DNA of 64,000 nt. Source: Candidatus Poribacteria bacterium. Lineage in GTDB: Bacteria; Poribacteria; WGA-4E; GCA-2687025. A model generated the notes under the pieces. That model was given only the letters and a program-made list of their open reading frames with translations, ran no database searches and was not told the origin of the DNA. Both the position numbers and the translations under genes were made by a program. The DNA is taken from contig JABGQA010000114.1 in the NCBI GenBank assembly GCA_018644665.1, positions 1 to 64,000 of the forward strand. The letters run 5' to 3'. Positions within the stretch are counted from its first letter, which is position 1; every line of letters begins with the position of its first letter. This document shows positions 18,365 through 27,197 of the stretch, piece after piece.

Positions 18365-18689
18365 GATGCATGCAACGACGGCGACAACTCCCTGGGCAGC
18401 AACGCCACGATCGCCAGTCTCACGCTAGCTGCGTGGCCCAACCGGCGGGTCCTGGTCACACGCTTCGCTCGCTTGGTGGCGCCATCGCGCCCCTCGACGG
18501 CGCGGCCCATACTCTACGACGTTGTCGTTCCGTGTTCTACCGTACGCAGCCGAACCGGACTTGCCTGACGGAGCGGCGCCCATTGGGAGGCCTGGCGCTA
18601 TGGGATTCGCGCAGTCATTTGTGAATGCCGTCGGTCAGGTTCTCTGTAGATTCGGACCCAACAGCGAGACGGGCCTCCGCTCGGCAAAT
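18365..18689. other. Intergenic region, nothing recognised
   Basis: This spacer of 325 bases lies between the 3' end of the DUF481 gene and the 5' end of the histidine kinase, both on the minus strand. It probably carries the kinase promoter. I see no repeat, RNA or conserved open frame. Confidence 0.4.
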
Positions 18690-19460
18690 CTAGAGCTTCA
18701 CCGTGATTGCCGTCTTGCCGCGCGTGTCGGTCGTCCCCACGCCATCGGGTGGCTTGCTATCGTGGCTTAGCGTGTAGCTGAACGCGAGGCTGGTACGGCG
18801 ACTGATGGCCACCGTCACCCCGCCCTCGGTGAGCGCGCGCCAGTCCGCGAAGTCGCCGGTCTTGGGTTGGACAAAAGCCGTCACTGCGATAGACGTTGTG
18901 TCCGATGTGACCCACCGAATCGACACATAGTTGGACCACCGGTGGAAGGCGCTGACGCTGCCGGCGTCGATCTCGTCTCCTTCTCGCAGCCGTTCTCGCT
19001 CCCGCATGTAGGCCGACCCGATTGCCACCGTGCCCTTCTCCCTCCGGTACGGCTCCACCCGTAGACCCACGCCGGCCAACGCGCGAGATGCCAAGCGCCG
19101 GAACTCGTTGGCCTCACGCTGCACGAACGCCTCCGCTGCCAGACGACGCCCCACTGCGGAGCGGTAGCGCAGGTGAGCGAAGTGGCGGGAGGCGAACCGG
19201 TCTCCGGCCTTGTCCCCGAACTCCCCGGAGGCGATGCCCAGAATCACACGGTCGTCATCCCGGTACGCGGTCTGGAGTCGACCGCTAAGGACGAGTACGT
19301 CGGTGGCGCCCGTGCGGCGATCCACCGACCCGGTCACGATCGCGCCGAAGCCGGGCGTCTCCGTATCCGCCTGCGGCAGTACGTTCACGATTTGCGCCTG
19401 AGAGAGGGGCGGAGCCGACACCAGTAGCAGGGACGCGATGACCAACCAGCGCATGCGCAT
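18690..19460 (-). CDS. DUF481-family outer-membrane protein, 256 aa
   Basis: Signal peptide at 1-22 (LLLVSAPPLSQAQ). The rest alternates polar and aromatic residues in amphipathic strands with repeated patterns (RHFAHLRYRSAVGRRLAAEAFVQREANEFRRLASRALAGVGLRVEPYRRE), the usual look of DUF481 beta barrels. It ends TAITVKL, a hydrophobic C-terminal strand suitable for outer-membrane insertion. The presence of such a barrel supports a Gram-negative envelope. It stands alone. Function in the family is not established; some members are salt-induced. Confidence 0.75.
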   Translation of the reverse strand: MRMRWLVIASLLLVSAPPLSQAQIVNVLPQADTETPGFGAIVTGSVDRRTGATDVLVLSGRLQTAYRDDDRVILGIASGEFGDKAGDRFASRHFAHLRYRSAVGRRLAAEAFVQREANEFRRLASRALAGVGLRVEPYRREKGTVAIGSAYMRERERLREGDEIDAGSVSAFHRWSNYVSIRWVTSDTTSIAVTAFVQPKTGDFADWRALTEGGVTVAISRRTSLAFSYTLSHDSKPPDGVGTTDTRGKTAITVKL

Positions 19461-19784
19461 CCCTTTGGTACCCCCGTCATCGGTCGATATCGCACGCGGA
19501 GACCGCTACTAGGCTGCCACAGGTATCGTGCTACCTGTTGCGTGGCGCGCGGGAACGCCTTTCGGGGAAGTTCAGGACGGGGTTCGGACACGTCCCCCGG
19601 ACATAGTGTGGCGAACCACTGGTGACAACAGCCTGTTCCCACATCGCCCGGGTGGCTCCGTGCGTCCTCGTGTGGCCCTGTCGAGTGGCACGGCAATGGG
19701 CACGGCGTTCATCTGCGCATTCGCGCCTAGGACCGCTGCTGTGGCGGCAGCCCTGCGCCATGGGTTGGCTCCCCAGAGAGCCCT
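19461..19784. other. Intergenic region with a degenerate hairpin-repeat copy
   Basis: A 324-base spacer between two minus-strand genes. It contains a decayed copy of the 127-bp repeat at 19545-19620 and no supported gene. Confidence 0.5.
19545..19620 (+). repeat. Decayed copy of the 127-bp repeat
   Basis: GCGCGGGAACGCCTTTC, GGGGAAG, GGACGGGGTTC and AGTGTGGCGAACC follow in the same order as in the 1270-1890 units. The left arm of the hairpin has been lost. Confidence 0.6.
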
Positions 19785-21287
19785 TTACAGCTCGGTAGGC
19801 GCATCGTCCGAGGGGCTCACGCGCAGGTTGCGGAACGCGTCGAACGCGCGCAGATACTGCACTGCCGAGCGGATCTGCGGGTCGTTTTCGTAGTCGTCCG
19901 CCTCGTCCACGGTTTCCAGCGCGATCGCGTACCGCAGCAACTCATTCCCGAGAACGATGCTGTCGTCTTCCAGCGCGTCGATGAACGCGCGGTACTTCCG
20001 CGTCAACGGCGAGGTCGTGTCACGCGGACGGCGCGCTTCCAGCCGGTCGAGGATGTCGCCGTCTTCGTCCTTCAGGAGTTCCTGCATCGCGTCGCTGGAG
20101 CGCGCGCGTCGCCACATGCGCCCTTCCAGCGCGCTGAGCGCCTCCAGCTTCACGTCCGGCTCAATGCCTACCTCATGGATGTCCACGTCATCCGGCGTGT
20201 AGTAGTGCGCGATCGTGAGCTTCACGGCCGTCGCGCGATCGCCTTCCTGAATCGGGTAGATCTTCTGCACGGAAGCCTTCCCGAACGTCTTGTTCCCCAT
20301 CAGGATCGCGCGATCGTTCGCCTGCAACGCCCCCGCAACGATCTCCGAAGCGCTCGCGCTCCCGTTGTTCACCAGCACGGTGAGTGGCAGGTTCGTGTCC
20401 GCCAGCTTCTGCGTGACGAAGAACTCCTCGTGCTTATCGCGCCCCTGCGTATAGACGATGAGTTCCCCTTCGTCGAGGAACATGCTCGCGATCTGCACGG
20501 CTGAGCTAAGCAGCCCGCCCGGATTGCTCCGCAGGTCGAGTATCAGCCCATCGACGCCGTCGGCTTCGAGCGACTCGATCGCGTCGGCGACGGCTTCCGC
20601 GGTCGGCTCCATGAACCCGGTTACGCGCACGTAGCCGATGTTGTCTTTCAGCCGTCGGAACTTCACCGAGATGACGGTGATGATGTCCCGCGTGATGGTG
20701 ACGGTGAGCGGCTCATCGAGCCCTTCACGTGAGATGGTGAGTGTCACGTCGGTGCCGGGTTCGCCGCGCATCTTGCGCGCCGCTTCGTCGGCGGTGATTC
20801 CGGCGGTCGATTCACCATCGATGTCGGTGATGATGTCTCCCGACGTCACGCCGGCCCTGTACGCTGGTGTATCTTCGATCGGCGAGATGATCGTCAGGCG
20901 GCTCTGCTTCAGCCCGATGTACATCCCGAGACCGCCGAATTTCCCGCGTGTGTCGGTCTGCAGTTCCTGATACGCGTCCGCGCTGTAGTACTGGCTGTAC
21001 GGGTCCAGCGTCTTGAGCAGGCCGCGGATCGCGCCCTCCACGAGTTGCTGGATCGCGGGGTCGTCATAGTGGTTCTGCTTCGTCCGCGCCAGGACCTCCC
21101 CGAGCAACGGCAACGTCGTAACGACGCTGTCGACATCCGCGAGGGTCGCGACCTCTTCAGCGGGCTCGGCGGTGGGCTGTTCTTCCTCGGCCGGCGGCGT
21201 GGGCACATCCTGGGCGATGGCGAACGACGTCAAGCACAGCGCGGCAATGAGAAACCCGCCGACTACAGGCCGAAGTAGGGCCGACAT
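19785..21287 (-). CDS. ctpA: S41 C-terminal processing peptidase, 500 aa
   Basis: Periplasmic serine protease of the CtpA/Prc family. Signal peptide at 1-25 (LCLTSFAIAQ), an acidic linker, a helical cap (SQYYSADAYQELQ), a PDZ domain at about 118-205 (GLGMYIGLKQSRLTIISPIEDTP by pieces), then the S41 core with the catalytic Ser in GSASASE (about 310-314) and Lys337 in TFGKASVQ. It degrades or trims proteins from the C-terminus. The open frame begins at 21326, but ATG at 21287 starts the signal peptide. It lies 92 bases downstream of the EnvC-like gene on the same strand. The ctpA-envC pairing is common in bacteria and links both to peptidoglycan hydrolase control. Confidence 0.93.
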   Translation of the reverse strand: MSALLRPVVGGFLIAALCLTSFAIAQDVPTPPAEEEQPTAEPAEEVATLADVDSVVTTLPLLGEVLARTKQNHYDDPAIQQLVEGAIRGLLKTLDPYSQYYSADAYQELQTDTRGKFGGLGMYIGLKQSRLTIISPIEDTPAYRAGVTSGDIITDIDGESTAGITADEAARKMRGEPGTDVTLTISREGLDEPLTVTITRDIITVISVKFRRLKDNIGYVRVTGFMEPTAEAVADAIESLEADGVDGLILDLRSNPGGLLSSAVQIASMFLDEGELIVYTQGRDKHEEFFVTQKLADTNLPLTVLVNNGSASASEIVAGALQANDRAILMGNKTFGKASVQKIYPIQEGDRATAVKLTIAHYYTPDDVDIHEVGIEPDVKLEALSALEGRMWRRARSSDAMQELLKDEDGDILDRLEARRPRDTTSPLTRKYRAFIDALEDDSIVLGNELLRYAIALETVDEADDYENDPQIRSAVQYLRAFDAFRNLRVSPSDDAPTEL

Positions 21288-21379
21288 TGCGCTAATATGC
21301 CCTAAAATCGGTGAAAATCCGCGCATTAAGCTGATCCGTCCTATGAACCCCGGTGAAACTCCGCGCGAAGTCGCCCCAA

Positions 21380-22570
21380 CTATGGGCGATCCTCTGCGAA
21401 ACTAACGACATCGAAGTGGTGGCGCATCTCGAAATACAGCGCTGGTCCGAGCAGTGAACCCGTGCTGCCCGACACGCCCACGGTCTGTCCGCCAGCGACA
21501 ATATCGCCCTTGGTGACGGAGAACTCCTGCAGGTGCGCGTAGAACGACCGCAACCCGTCGCCATGGTTCAGCACGAGGAGCTTGCCGAATCCCAGGCCGT
21601 CGAACCACTCGGCATATTCGACGGTTCCGGCCTGGATCGCGTTGACTGACGTGCCTTCGGCGCATCGGATAGTAATGCCCTCGAGCTCGGAACTCGCATT
21701 GTTCACTACGGTCCCGGCGACCGGCCAGTCAAGGTTTACCCGTGACGCGCCCGACGGTTGAGCGCGCAGCGCCATCTCCGCGGTCGGCTTGTTGACGACG
21801 GCCGGACGCGCGCGGCGGGGCGCTCTGGATGGTCGGCGCGCTCCTGACCGTTGCGCTCGTGAAAGTGTGCCGACGAGATCCCGTAGTTTGCGCGCCTCCG
21901 CGCCGACCGCACGCACGGTTTTGCTCCAAGTGGCGCGGTTGCCACGCGCGGCGGCCAGACCATCCGCGCGCGCCTTACGCTCGACCTGGAGCGACTTCTC
22001 GCGCGCGAGCAACGTCGCCTGCTGCGCGGTGAGCGCGACCTTCTCCGCAGCTAGCGACTCCCGCTCGACGGTCAGCGCCTTCTGGTCCTCGACGAACCCG
22101 CGGACGATCTCGTCGTCCTTCTCGCGGATGGCGGCGACGTACCGGAGCCGCACCAGCGTGTCCTGCAAATGCCCCTGGCCGACCGCCATCGCGAACAGGC
22201 CGTCGGGCGTCAGATAGTTGATCTTGTAGTTCGCGCGGATGCGCCGCCGGACGAGTTCGCGGCGGGCGTCCTGCTGCTCTACGAGGGCCGCGATCTTGAC
22301 CTCGGTCGCCTGGATGCGGTTCTCAATGACGGTGACGGCCTTACGCGCGGCGCGGATCTCTTTCCGCGTGGCGTCCGTCCGCCGGTCGAGCTTGTGAAGC
22401 GCGCCGAGCACGCTTTTCTCGCGCGAGACGGCGTCTTCCAGCGCGGTTTCCGCTTCGCGAAGCTCGCGGACCTTCTGCTCGCGTTGCTGTTCCGCGCGAC
22501 GTAGCCGGGAGCCAGCGTCGTCACGCTGAGCCGAGAGCGGCGCCGACACGCCGAACGCCAAGATCGCCAC
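21380..22570 (-). CDS. EnvC-like murein hydrolase activator (coiled coil plus degenerate M23 domain), about 396 aa
   Basis: A long coiled coil (about 18-215) rich in Glu, Arg and Lys leads to a Pro/Arg linker and a LytM/M23 domain at about 280-385. The zinc ligands look lost: LEGITI stands where HxGxDI is expected and ALYFEMR where LHFE is expected, as in EnvC, which activates amidases rather than cutting peptidoglycan itself. The gene is upstream of ctpA on the same strand. The start is uncertain: GTG at 22570 leaves a weak signal peptide with no basic n-region, whereas the same frame upstream encodes RRRLRRRDISHP then RPLVAALAVA, a good signal peptide, but without ATG, GTG or TTG. The true start may be a rare codon near 22640-22660. 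Confidence 0.8.
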   Translation of the reverse strand: MAILAFGVSAPLSAQRDDAGSRLRRAEQQREQKVRELREAETALEDAVSREKSVLGALHKLDRRTDATRKEIRAARKAVTVIENRIQATEVKIAALVEQQDARRELVRRRIRANYKINYLTPDGLFAMAVGQGHLQDTLVRLRYVAAIREKDDEIVRGFVEDQKALTVERESLAAEKVALTAQQATLLAREKSLQVERKARADGLAAARGNRATWSKTVRAVGAEARKLRDLVGTLSRAQRSGARRPSRAPRRARPAVVNKPTAEMALRAQPSGASRVNLDWPVAGTVVNNASSELEGITIRCAEGTSVNAIQAGTVEYAEWFDGLGFGKLLVLNHGDGLRSFYAHLQEFSVTKGDIVAGGQTVGVSGSTGSLLGPALYFEMRHHFDVVSFAEDRP

Positions 22571-22804
22571 TGCCAGCGCCGCGACAAGCGGCCGAGCCGT
22601 GGCGCGGGGATGCGAAATGTCACGCCTGCGCAGTCGGCGACGAATGCTGTGGGTAGTGATAATGCGTATCGCCCTTCACGCTGCATTGTAGGGTCGCGGC
22701 GGGAGGCGGGCAAGACACCTAAGCGGCGGTGTCCACCCCCACTTCATCAACGCGTTTGGCCTCCGCCTCGTGTCGGTGTTGAGGCTGCGCGCCCGCGTGT
22801 GGAG

Positions 22805-22834
22805 TTGAGCCCCCGCGACATCCCGCCCTATAAT
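22805..22834 (+). promoter_or_regulatory. Sigma-70-like promoter of the transglutaminase gene
   Basis: TTGAGC at 22805-22810, an 18-base spacer and a perfect TATAAT at 22829-22834, about 100 bases before the ATG at 22934. This is the best consensus promoter seen in the window. Confidence 0.5.
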
Positions 22835-22933
22835 GGTATCAACAGAGGTCAGTATTCACGGGGAATCACGCCTCGGGGCCATCCCTACCCGGCCCGCACC
22901 GGACGAGAAGCAACGACAACGGAGCAGTGCTAC

Positions 22934-23911
22934 ATGCGACGAGTTATCGTGGTCACGGCGGTTTGCGTCTTCCTGGCGCTAGGAGGAGCCGCGAACGCCG
23001 AGCGGCAGCGTCATCTGGAGTTCACGTACACGGCGACCGTCAACGAGATTCCAGAAGGCGCCGACAGCGTGCGGCTGTGGATGCCTTATCCGGTCTCCAA
23101 CGCGTATCAGGACGTGCTTGGCGTGCGCGTGGAGTCGCCGTTCGCCACCGAGGTGAACGTGGAAGAGGAATACGGCAACACGGTTCTGTACATCGACGCG
23201 ACGGAGGCGGACGAGGCATTCACGGTGACGATGACCGTGGACGTCGTCCGGCGTGAGCAGGTCGCGGGAGAGACCGGCGGCGGCAAGGTCGGCGACGACC
23301 TGCGCGCACGGCTGCTCCGGGAGGACGCGCTGGTCCCGATCTCGGGTCGCATCGCGGATCTGTCCGTAGAAGCCACACAGGGCGCGCAGAAGCCACTCAA
23401 GGCGCGCGCGATCTACGACCACGTGACCGAACTGATGACCTACGACAAGTCGGGCGAAGGCTGGGGTCGGGGCGACGCGATCTACGCTTGCGACGTTAAG
23501 ACCGGCAACTGCACCGACTTCCATTCGCTGATAATCGGGATGGCGCGGGCGGCCAAGATCCCCGCCATTTTCGAGATCGGCTTCCCGATTCCGCCTGCCG
23601 ACAGCAAAGGCACGGTGGGTGGTTATCACTGCTGGGCGGAACTGTACATCGACGGTTCCGGCTGGGTGCCCGTGGACAGCTCCGAGGCCAGCAAGCACCC
23701 GGAGATGTTCGACTACTACTATGGCAACCTCGACGAGAACCGCATCTACTTCTCGCGCGGTCGCGACATCACGCTGGCGCCGCCGCAGGAAGCCGGCCCG
23801 GTGAACTACCTGATCTACCCGTACGTCGAGGTGGACGGAGAGATCCACGCGGGCGTCGAGAAGTCGTTCGCCTATCGCGATCTCGAGACGATCGGCTCCG
23901 GGAGCCACTAG
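22934..23911 (+). CDS. Secreted transglutaminase-like cysteine protease-fold protein, 325 aa
   Basis: Signal peptide at 1-22 (LALGGAANAE). Residues 25-135 form a beta domain; the transglutaminase-core follows with Cys193 in KTGNCTDFHS, His232 in GGYHCWAE and Asp248 in VPVDSSEA, the full catalytic triad. Such bacterial proteins act in the periplasm as proteases, amidases or cross-linkers of peptides; the substrate is unknown. ATG at 22934 is used because the upstream open frame (to 22610) has no signal sequence and runs over the promoter. It is divergent from the EnvC-like gene and is followed by a strong hairpin at 23945-23969. Confidence 0.87.
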   Translation: MRRVIVVTAVCVFLALGGAANAERQRHLEFTYTATVNEIPEGADSVRLWMPYPVSNAYQDVLGVRVESPFATEVNVEEEYGNTVLYIDATEADEAFTVTMTVDVVRREQVAGETGGGKVGDDLRARLLREDALVPISGRIADLSVEATQGAQKPLKARAIYDHVTELMTYDKSGEGWGRGDAIYACDVKTGNCTDFHSLIIGMARAAKIPAIFEIGFPIPPADSKGTVGGYHCWAELYIDGSGWVPVDSSEASKHPEMFDYYYGNLDENRIYFSRGRDITLAPPQEAGPVNYLIYPYVEVDGEIHAGVEKSFAYRDLETIGSGSH

Positions 23912-23944
23912 ACGTCCGGGCGTCGGACCAAAGCGTATGCGTAG

Positions 23945-23969
23945 CAGGGGTGAGCTTAGCTCACCCCTG
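23945..23969 (+). terminator. Perfect 11-bp stem-loop after the transglutaminase gene
   Basis: CAGGGGTGAGC-TTA-GCTCACCCCTG, 34 bases after the stop codon. It lacks a following T-run, so it could be a weak intrinsic terminator or an mRNA 3'-end stabiliser. Confidence 0.55.
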
Positions 23970-24509
23970 TCGCGCTTCAGTGTGCTGCGGGCGCGCCGTC
24001 CGGTCCTGACCGGCGCCGCCTTGCGTATAAGCGCTTCTCGTTGTCCACCTCCATCGCCACGCCCGACACGCCCAACTGGACCATGTGACGGTTAGCGCCT
24101 CCGCGCGCGCGTCCGCTTCCTCGTGGGCCCACCGTCGCGCGACAAGATCGGTCGCTGCGCGCATTCGGAAGGTCGGCTGCGTCGGCTCGCCCGGCTCGTG
24201 CCGTTGTCACACGTCGAGTAGCCAGTCGCACGCCGCGTTGGCGGGGTCGGTGAGAAACGTCGATTCGGGCGCCAGCGGGCTGAGCGGGGGCCCGTGGTTC
24301 ACCGGGATCGCGGGGGTGGAAGCGATGGCCGGTGCACGGTCGGGTTCACGCGCAGAGGCCAGGAATTGGCTGACCCCTATCATCGGCTATCGAAGATTCA
24401 GCGCAAGCCCGACGGATTCTGGACGTCGTCAGGACGATAGGTGGGAAAGTCCCGTAGATCCGTGCTACCACCGGCGGTTAGCGGCCTATGGGGTGATAGC
24501 AGAATAGGC

Positions 24510-24634
24510 TCTCCCTCACTTTCCGTGAAAGCCGTACTGGTGGTTGCGGTCCACGCCTCTATATCCGCGCCACAAGCGGGTGCGCGACGCACCCGCTGGC
24601 CCGGATTAATCCAATTCCCGAAAAGTGAGGGAGA
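24510..24634. mobile_element. MITE-like element, 125 bp, with 18-bp terminal inverted repeats and internal hairpin
   Basis: The left end TCTCCCTCACTTTCCGTG (24510-24527) is the inverse complement of CCCGAAAAGTGAGGGAGA (24617-24634) in 16 of 18 positions. Inside lies a perfect 10-bp stem, AGCGGGTGCG-CGA-CGCACCCGCT (24575-24597). No open frame fits inside and no target-site duplication is obvious. Structure resembles a non-autonomous transposon; the mobilising transposase is not in the window. Confidence 0.5.
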
Positions 24635-24693
24635 TCCGTCGGCGACGGTGAGGAGGGGCGCCCGTGGAGATCCAGAGCTCGAGGTTGAGGGTC

Positions 24694-25233
24694 TCAAGTC
24701 GGCTTTAGCCATCGCCCGAGAGCCCGTGTCACAAGCGGCATGGCGATGTATGTCATGATCAGGATGACGAGGAGATTCACTACCGGAAACACCGCCCAAT
24801 CGGGAAGGAGATGACCGAGGAGCGGCTGAAGAGCTGGCGGGATGAATGACACGAGTGGAAACAGCACGAGGAAAACCACAACGACCATCTTGTACTTCGG
24901 TGGCTGGCCGCCAGCGCCAGGTTGAACGAACCAGTGCTCAATCCCTGTTTGCTGTTGGAAGCGCGACGGCTCGCTTACGAGATCGTCCAACTCGCCACGC
25001 AGCCGCTGGTAACCATCTGAGTTCCAAAACGTGTTGAGCTGCTTGAGGGACGCGTACCGAAACGCGATGTTGAAGGCGCCTGGCTCTGCCGTGGACGGTG
25101 GGAACGCAATGTAGCCCTGGTAGCCGTCAGACCTCTCAGTCTCAATGGCGATCTTGTGTCGCCACTGTTGGAAATCGGCCTCACGTCCAGGCTTGACGGT
25201 GTGCGCTACGACGATGGTTACCGAGTCATTCAT
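24694..25233 (-). CDS. Antibiotic biosynthesis monooxygenase (ABM)-domain protein with C-terminal membrane hairpin, 179 aa
   Basis: Residues about 5-105 are an ABM ferredoxin-like domain: VTIVVAHTVKPGREADFQQWRH, then FNIAFRYASLKQLNTFWNSDGY. A linker (PPKYK) leads to two hydrophobic segments (MVVVVFLVLFPLVSFI and VFPVVNLLVILIMTYIAMPL) separated by a short loop, so it is an inner-membrane protein with a cytoplasmic ABM domain, as in the COG3224 group. ATG at 25233 is preferred to 25269, with a GAGCGAGA-type site upstream. It is divergent from the EthD-family gene, another member of the same dimeric alpha/beta-barrel fold, which may hint at a shared role. No substrate can be named. Confidence 0.82.
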   Translation of the reverse strand: MNDSVTIVVAHTVKPGREADFQQWRHKIAIETERSDGYQGYIAFPPSTAEPGAFNIAFRYASLKQLNTFWNSDGYQRLRGELDDLVSEPSRFQQQTGIEHWFVQPGAGGQPPKYKMVVVVFLVLFPLVSFIPPALQPLLGHLLPDWAVFPVVNLLVILIMTYIAMPLVTRALGRWLKPT

Positions 25234-25349
25234 TTCATCAATCTCGCTCTTGACGAGCCCAGCGGTCATGAGCGCGCGTGGTGGTCGTACAGCGAGAATG
25301 CTATCTTAGCCACCTGTTCGTGCACAGCCAACCAAAGGAACCCATAGTC

Positions 25350-25712
25350 ATGATCAAGTTCGTTATGTGCCTACACCGCCATCCAGATCTCTCGCGAGAG
25401 CAGTTCCAAGACTACTGGAAGAACAAGCACGCCCCTCTGTTCCAGTCCTTCGTGGAGACCCACAGGGCGATCAAATACGTGCAGGATCACACCATCGATA
25501 CCCCGGCTAACGCGATGCTTCGCGAGTCGCGAGGAATGGTGCAGGAGTTCGACGGTGTCGCGGAGGTCTGGTTCGAGTCCGAGCAGGCGTTCGTCGAGGC
25601 AATGAGCTCTCCGGCGGGCGCGAAGCTCGGCGCCGTCCTCGGAGAGGATGAGTCCAAGTTCATCGACCATTCTCGCTCGACGGCGTTCCTCGCGGAGGAG
25701 CATGAGGTCTAA
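25350..25712 (+). CDS. EthD-family protein, 120 aa
   Basis: A dimeric alpha/beta-barrel protein. The start MIKFVMCLHRHPDLSREQF with DYWKNKHAPLFQSF carries the typical EthD pattern (x-D-x-W-x4-H-x-P). ATG at 25350 has AAAGGAA nine bases upstream, whereas the longer frame to 25278 lacks a site. EthD relatives assist ether degradation or act in small-molecule modification; the substrate here is unknown. Transcribed away from the ABM gene with only 116 bases between the two starts. Confidence 0.85.
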   Translation: MIKFVMCLHRHPDLSREQFQDYWKNKHAPLFQSFVETHRAIKYVQDHTIDTPANAMLRESRGMVQEFDGVAEVWFESEQAFVEAMSSPAGAKLGAVLGEDESKFIDHSRSTAFLAEEHEV

Positions 25713-26287
25713 GGACCGCAACCGTCGCTCAGCTTATCGCGCGCAGGTGTTGAGCCAGAACGCGCCGGATGCGCCTTCCCACAACCTACCGACTAGCGGC
25801 GCCCAAGTCATCGCTTTCGGGAGATTCTGTGTGAGTCCCGCGCGCGTCTGGGCATCATCCGAACGATGATCGGTGGCCCTCGCCTTTTACTCGTTCTACC
25901 GCGGGATTTAAGAGCCAAGGTAAGACGAACGGTATACGATCCTCGTCACTTCTCGTGAGGTGGATTGATCCGGGCCAGCGTCATCGTCGCGCACCCACTT
26001 GTAGCGCGGATGTAGAGGCATGGGCCGCGACACTAGGAAGCGCAGGTTCTGACACGGCATCGGTGATAGCAGGATACTGATTATCGGAAATTAGGCGGTT
26101 CCAGGCCGCCGGCCCATCAACTGGAGCGATGAGGCGAACACCTCGAATCAGGACGACCCTTGAAGAGAACGGGGAAGCACACGTGGATTCCGGCGCTGCC
26201 GAAGCCGCGTGGCTAGGCCTGGGGTCGCAACGCCAGCGAACAGTATGGCGACAGTGGGCAGTACCAGGGTGACAGCGCCGCTAGTTT
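25713..26287. other. Intergenic region with one copy of a ~90-100-bp dispersed repeat
   Basis: 575 bases between convergent genes (EthD and Nudix). Apart from the repeat copy at 26017-26118 it contains only short, composition-poor frames. Confidence 0.5.
26017..26118 (+). repeat. Dispersed repeat, copy 1
   Basis: Starts GGCATGG, passes through GACACGGCATCG and ACTGATTATCG, ends GGCCCATC. A shorter copy with the same landmarks in the same order lies at 27643-27730. Neither is inside a supported gene. Confidence 0.55.
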
Positions 26288-26725
26288 CTAGGGCTCCTGC
26301 GTCATCAGCCCAAGCACGCCCCGCAGACCTTCGCCTACATCCCACGTGTCCAGAGGAACGTCAGCGACCGCCACCCACACCGCCGTCATGGTCGCCGTCT
26401 CGTCTCGGACGGTAACAGTCTCCTGTTCGTAGAACCCCTTGGCATCGGTGGCGACTTCGTACACCACTGAAATGCCGTGCGAGAGAAGACCGTCGATTGT
26501 TGTGCCCAAGCTCTCGAACATCCCCACATATTGCGCCTCAGATATCCGTACGTCCAACTCCTCATGCATCTCGCGTCGTACGGCATCCTCAGTAGGTTCG
26601 CCGTAACGGGTCCCTCCGCCAGGCAACAGGTAGTGCACAGGGCGGAACTTCCGGATCAGCAACACCTCATCACCGCGTCGAAAGACACCGCATGCGCGAA
26701 CGCGGATAGACTCCCAACGGTTCAC
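26288..26725 (-). CDS. Nudix hydrolase, 145 aa
   Basis: Cytoplasmic hydrolase of nucleoside diphosphates linked to another group. The Nudix box is GGGTRYGEPTEDAVRREMHEEL, matching G-x5-E-x7-R-E-x2-E-E, where the last acidic residues bind Mg2+. N-terminal strands VRACGVFRRGDEVLLIRKF and the LLPGGG loop are standard. GTG at 26725 is chosen because GAAGGGG lies eight bases upstream; the frame to 26872 overlaps the HIT gene and is Arg/Ser-rich. It is 58 bases downstream of the HIT-family gene on the same strand; both act on nucleotide-type phosphates and may be co-expressed. Confidence 0.88.
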   Translation of the reverse strand: MNRWESIRVRACGVFRRGDEVLLIRKFRPVHYLLPGGGTRYGEPTEDAVRREMHEELDVRISEAQYVGMFESLGTTIDGLLSHGISVVYEVATDAKGFYEQETVTVRDETATMTAVWVAVADVPLDTWDVGEGLRGVLGLMTQEP

Positions 26726-26783
26726 TGTGGCGCCCCTTCCCCAGACGGTGAATATACGGCCCAGACTGCGCGATCGGCGCCGA

Positions 26784-27197
26784 TCAGTCTGCTGCTCCCG
26801 CGAGACGGTCGAGCAGCGCTCCGAACCGCTCCACCATCTCCGGGTGTGTTGACCACTGCACATCCTGGCCATCGCCGGCGTGCCGTGGGACGACGTGGAA
26901 GTGAAGGTGCAAGACGTCCTGCTGCGCCTCCTCGCCAGAGCTGTTCACGATCTGCACGTTCTGGATCCCCAACCGCTCGTGATACAGATCGACGACCTGC
27001 TTCACCGCCGATATGACCTGTGTTAGTTCGTCCTCGGGAACGTCGAAGATGTCCGCGTAGTGACGCTTCGGAACTACGAGGGTGTGGTACTCACTTACGG
27101 GAGCGACATCGAGGAAGGCGTAGGCGGCCGAAGTCTCGAGGATCTTCCACGACTCTGCGTCGCCACCGACGATTCGGCAGAAGATACAGTCACCCAT
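26784..27197 (-). CDS. HIT (histidine triad) family nucleotide hydrolase, 137 aa
   Basis: The start MGDCIFCRIVGG carries the two Cys that, with His residues, bind zinc in many HIT proteins. HTLVVPKRHYADIFD and the active-site triad in VLHLHFHVVPRH (H-x-H-x-H) are intact. Proteins of this type cleave adenylated substrates such as AMP-lysine or dinucleoside polyphosphates. ATG at 27197 has GGAGGA six bases upstream; the longer frame to 27224 does not. Followed by the Nudix gene on the same strand. Confidence 0.93.
   Translation of the reverse strand: MGDCIFCRIVGGDAESWKILETSAAYAFLDVAPVSEYHTLVVPKRHYADIFDVPEDELTQVISAVKQVVDLYHERLGIQNVQIVNSSGEEAQQDVLHLHFHVVPRHAGDGQDVQWSTHPEMVERFGALLDRLAGAAD

Larger units (their letters stand above)
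23912..24693. other. Long intergenic region with hairpin and MITE-like element
   Basis: About 780 bases without a supported gene. It contains a terminator-like hairpin (23945-23969) and a 125-bp inverted-repeat element (24510-24634). A 58-codon minus-strand frame at 24207-24383, ending FLTDPANAACDWLLDV, looks protein-like and may be the remnant of a gene I do not recognise. Confidence 0.5.
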
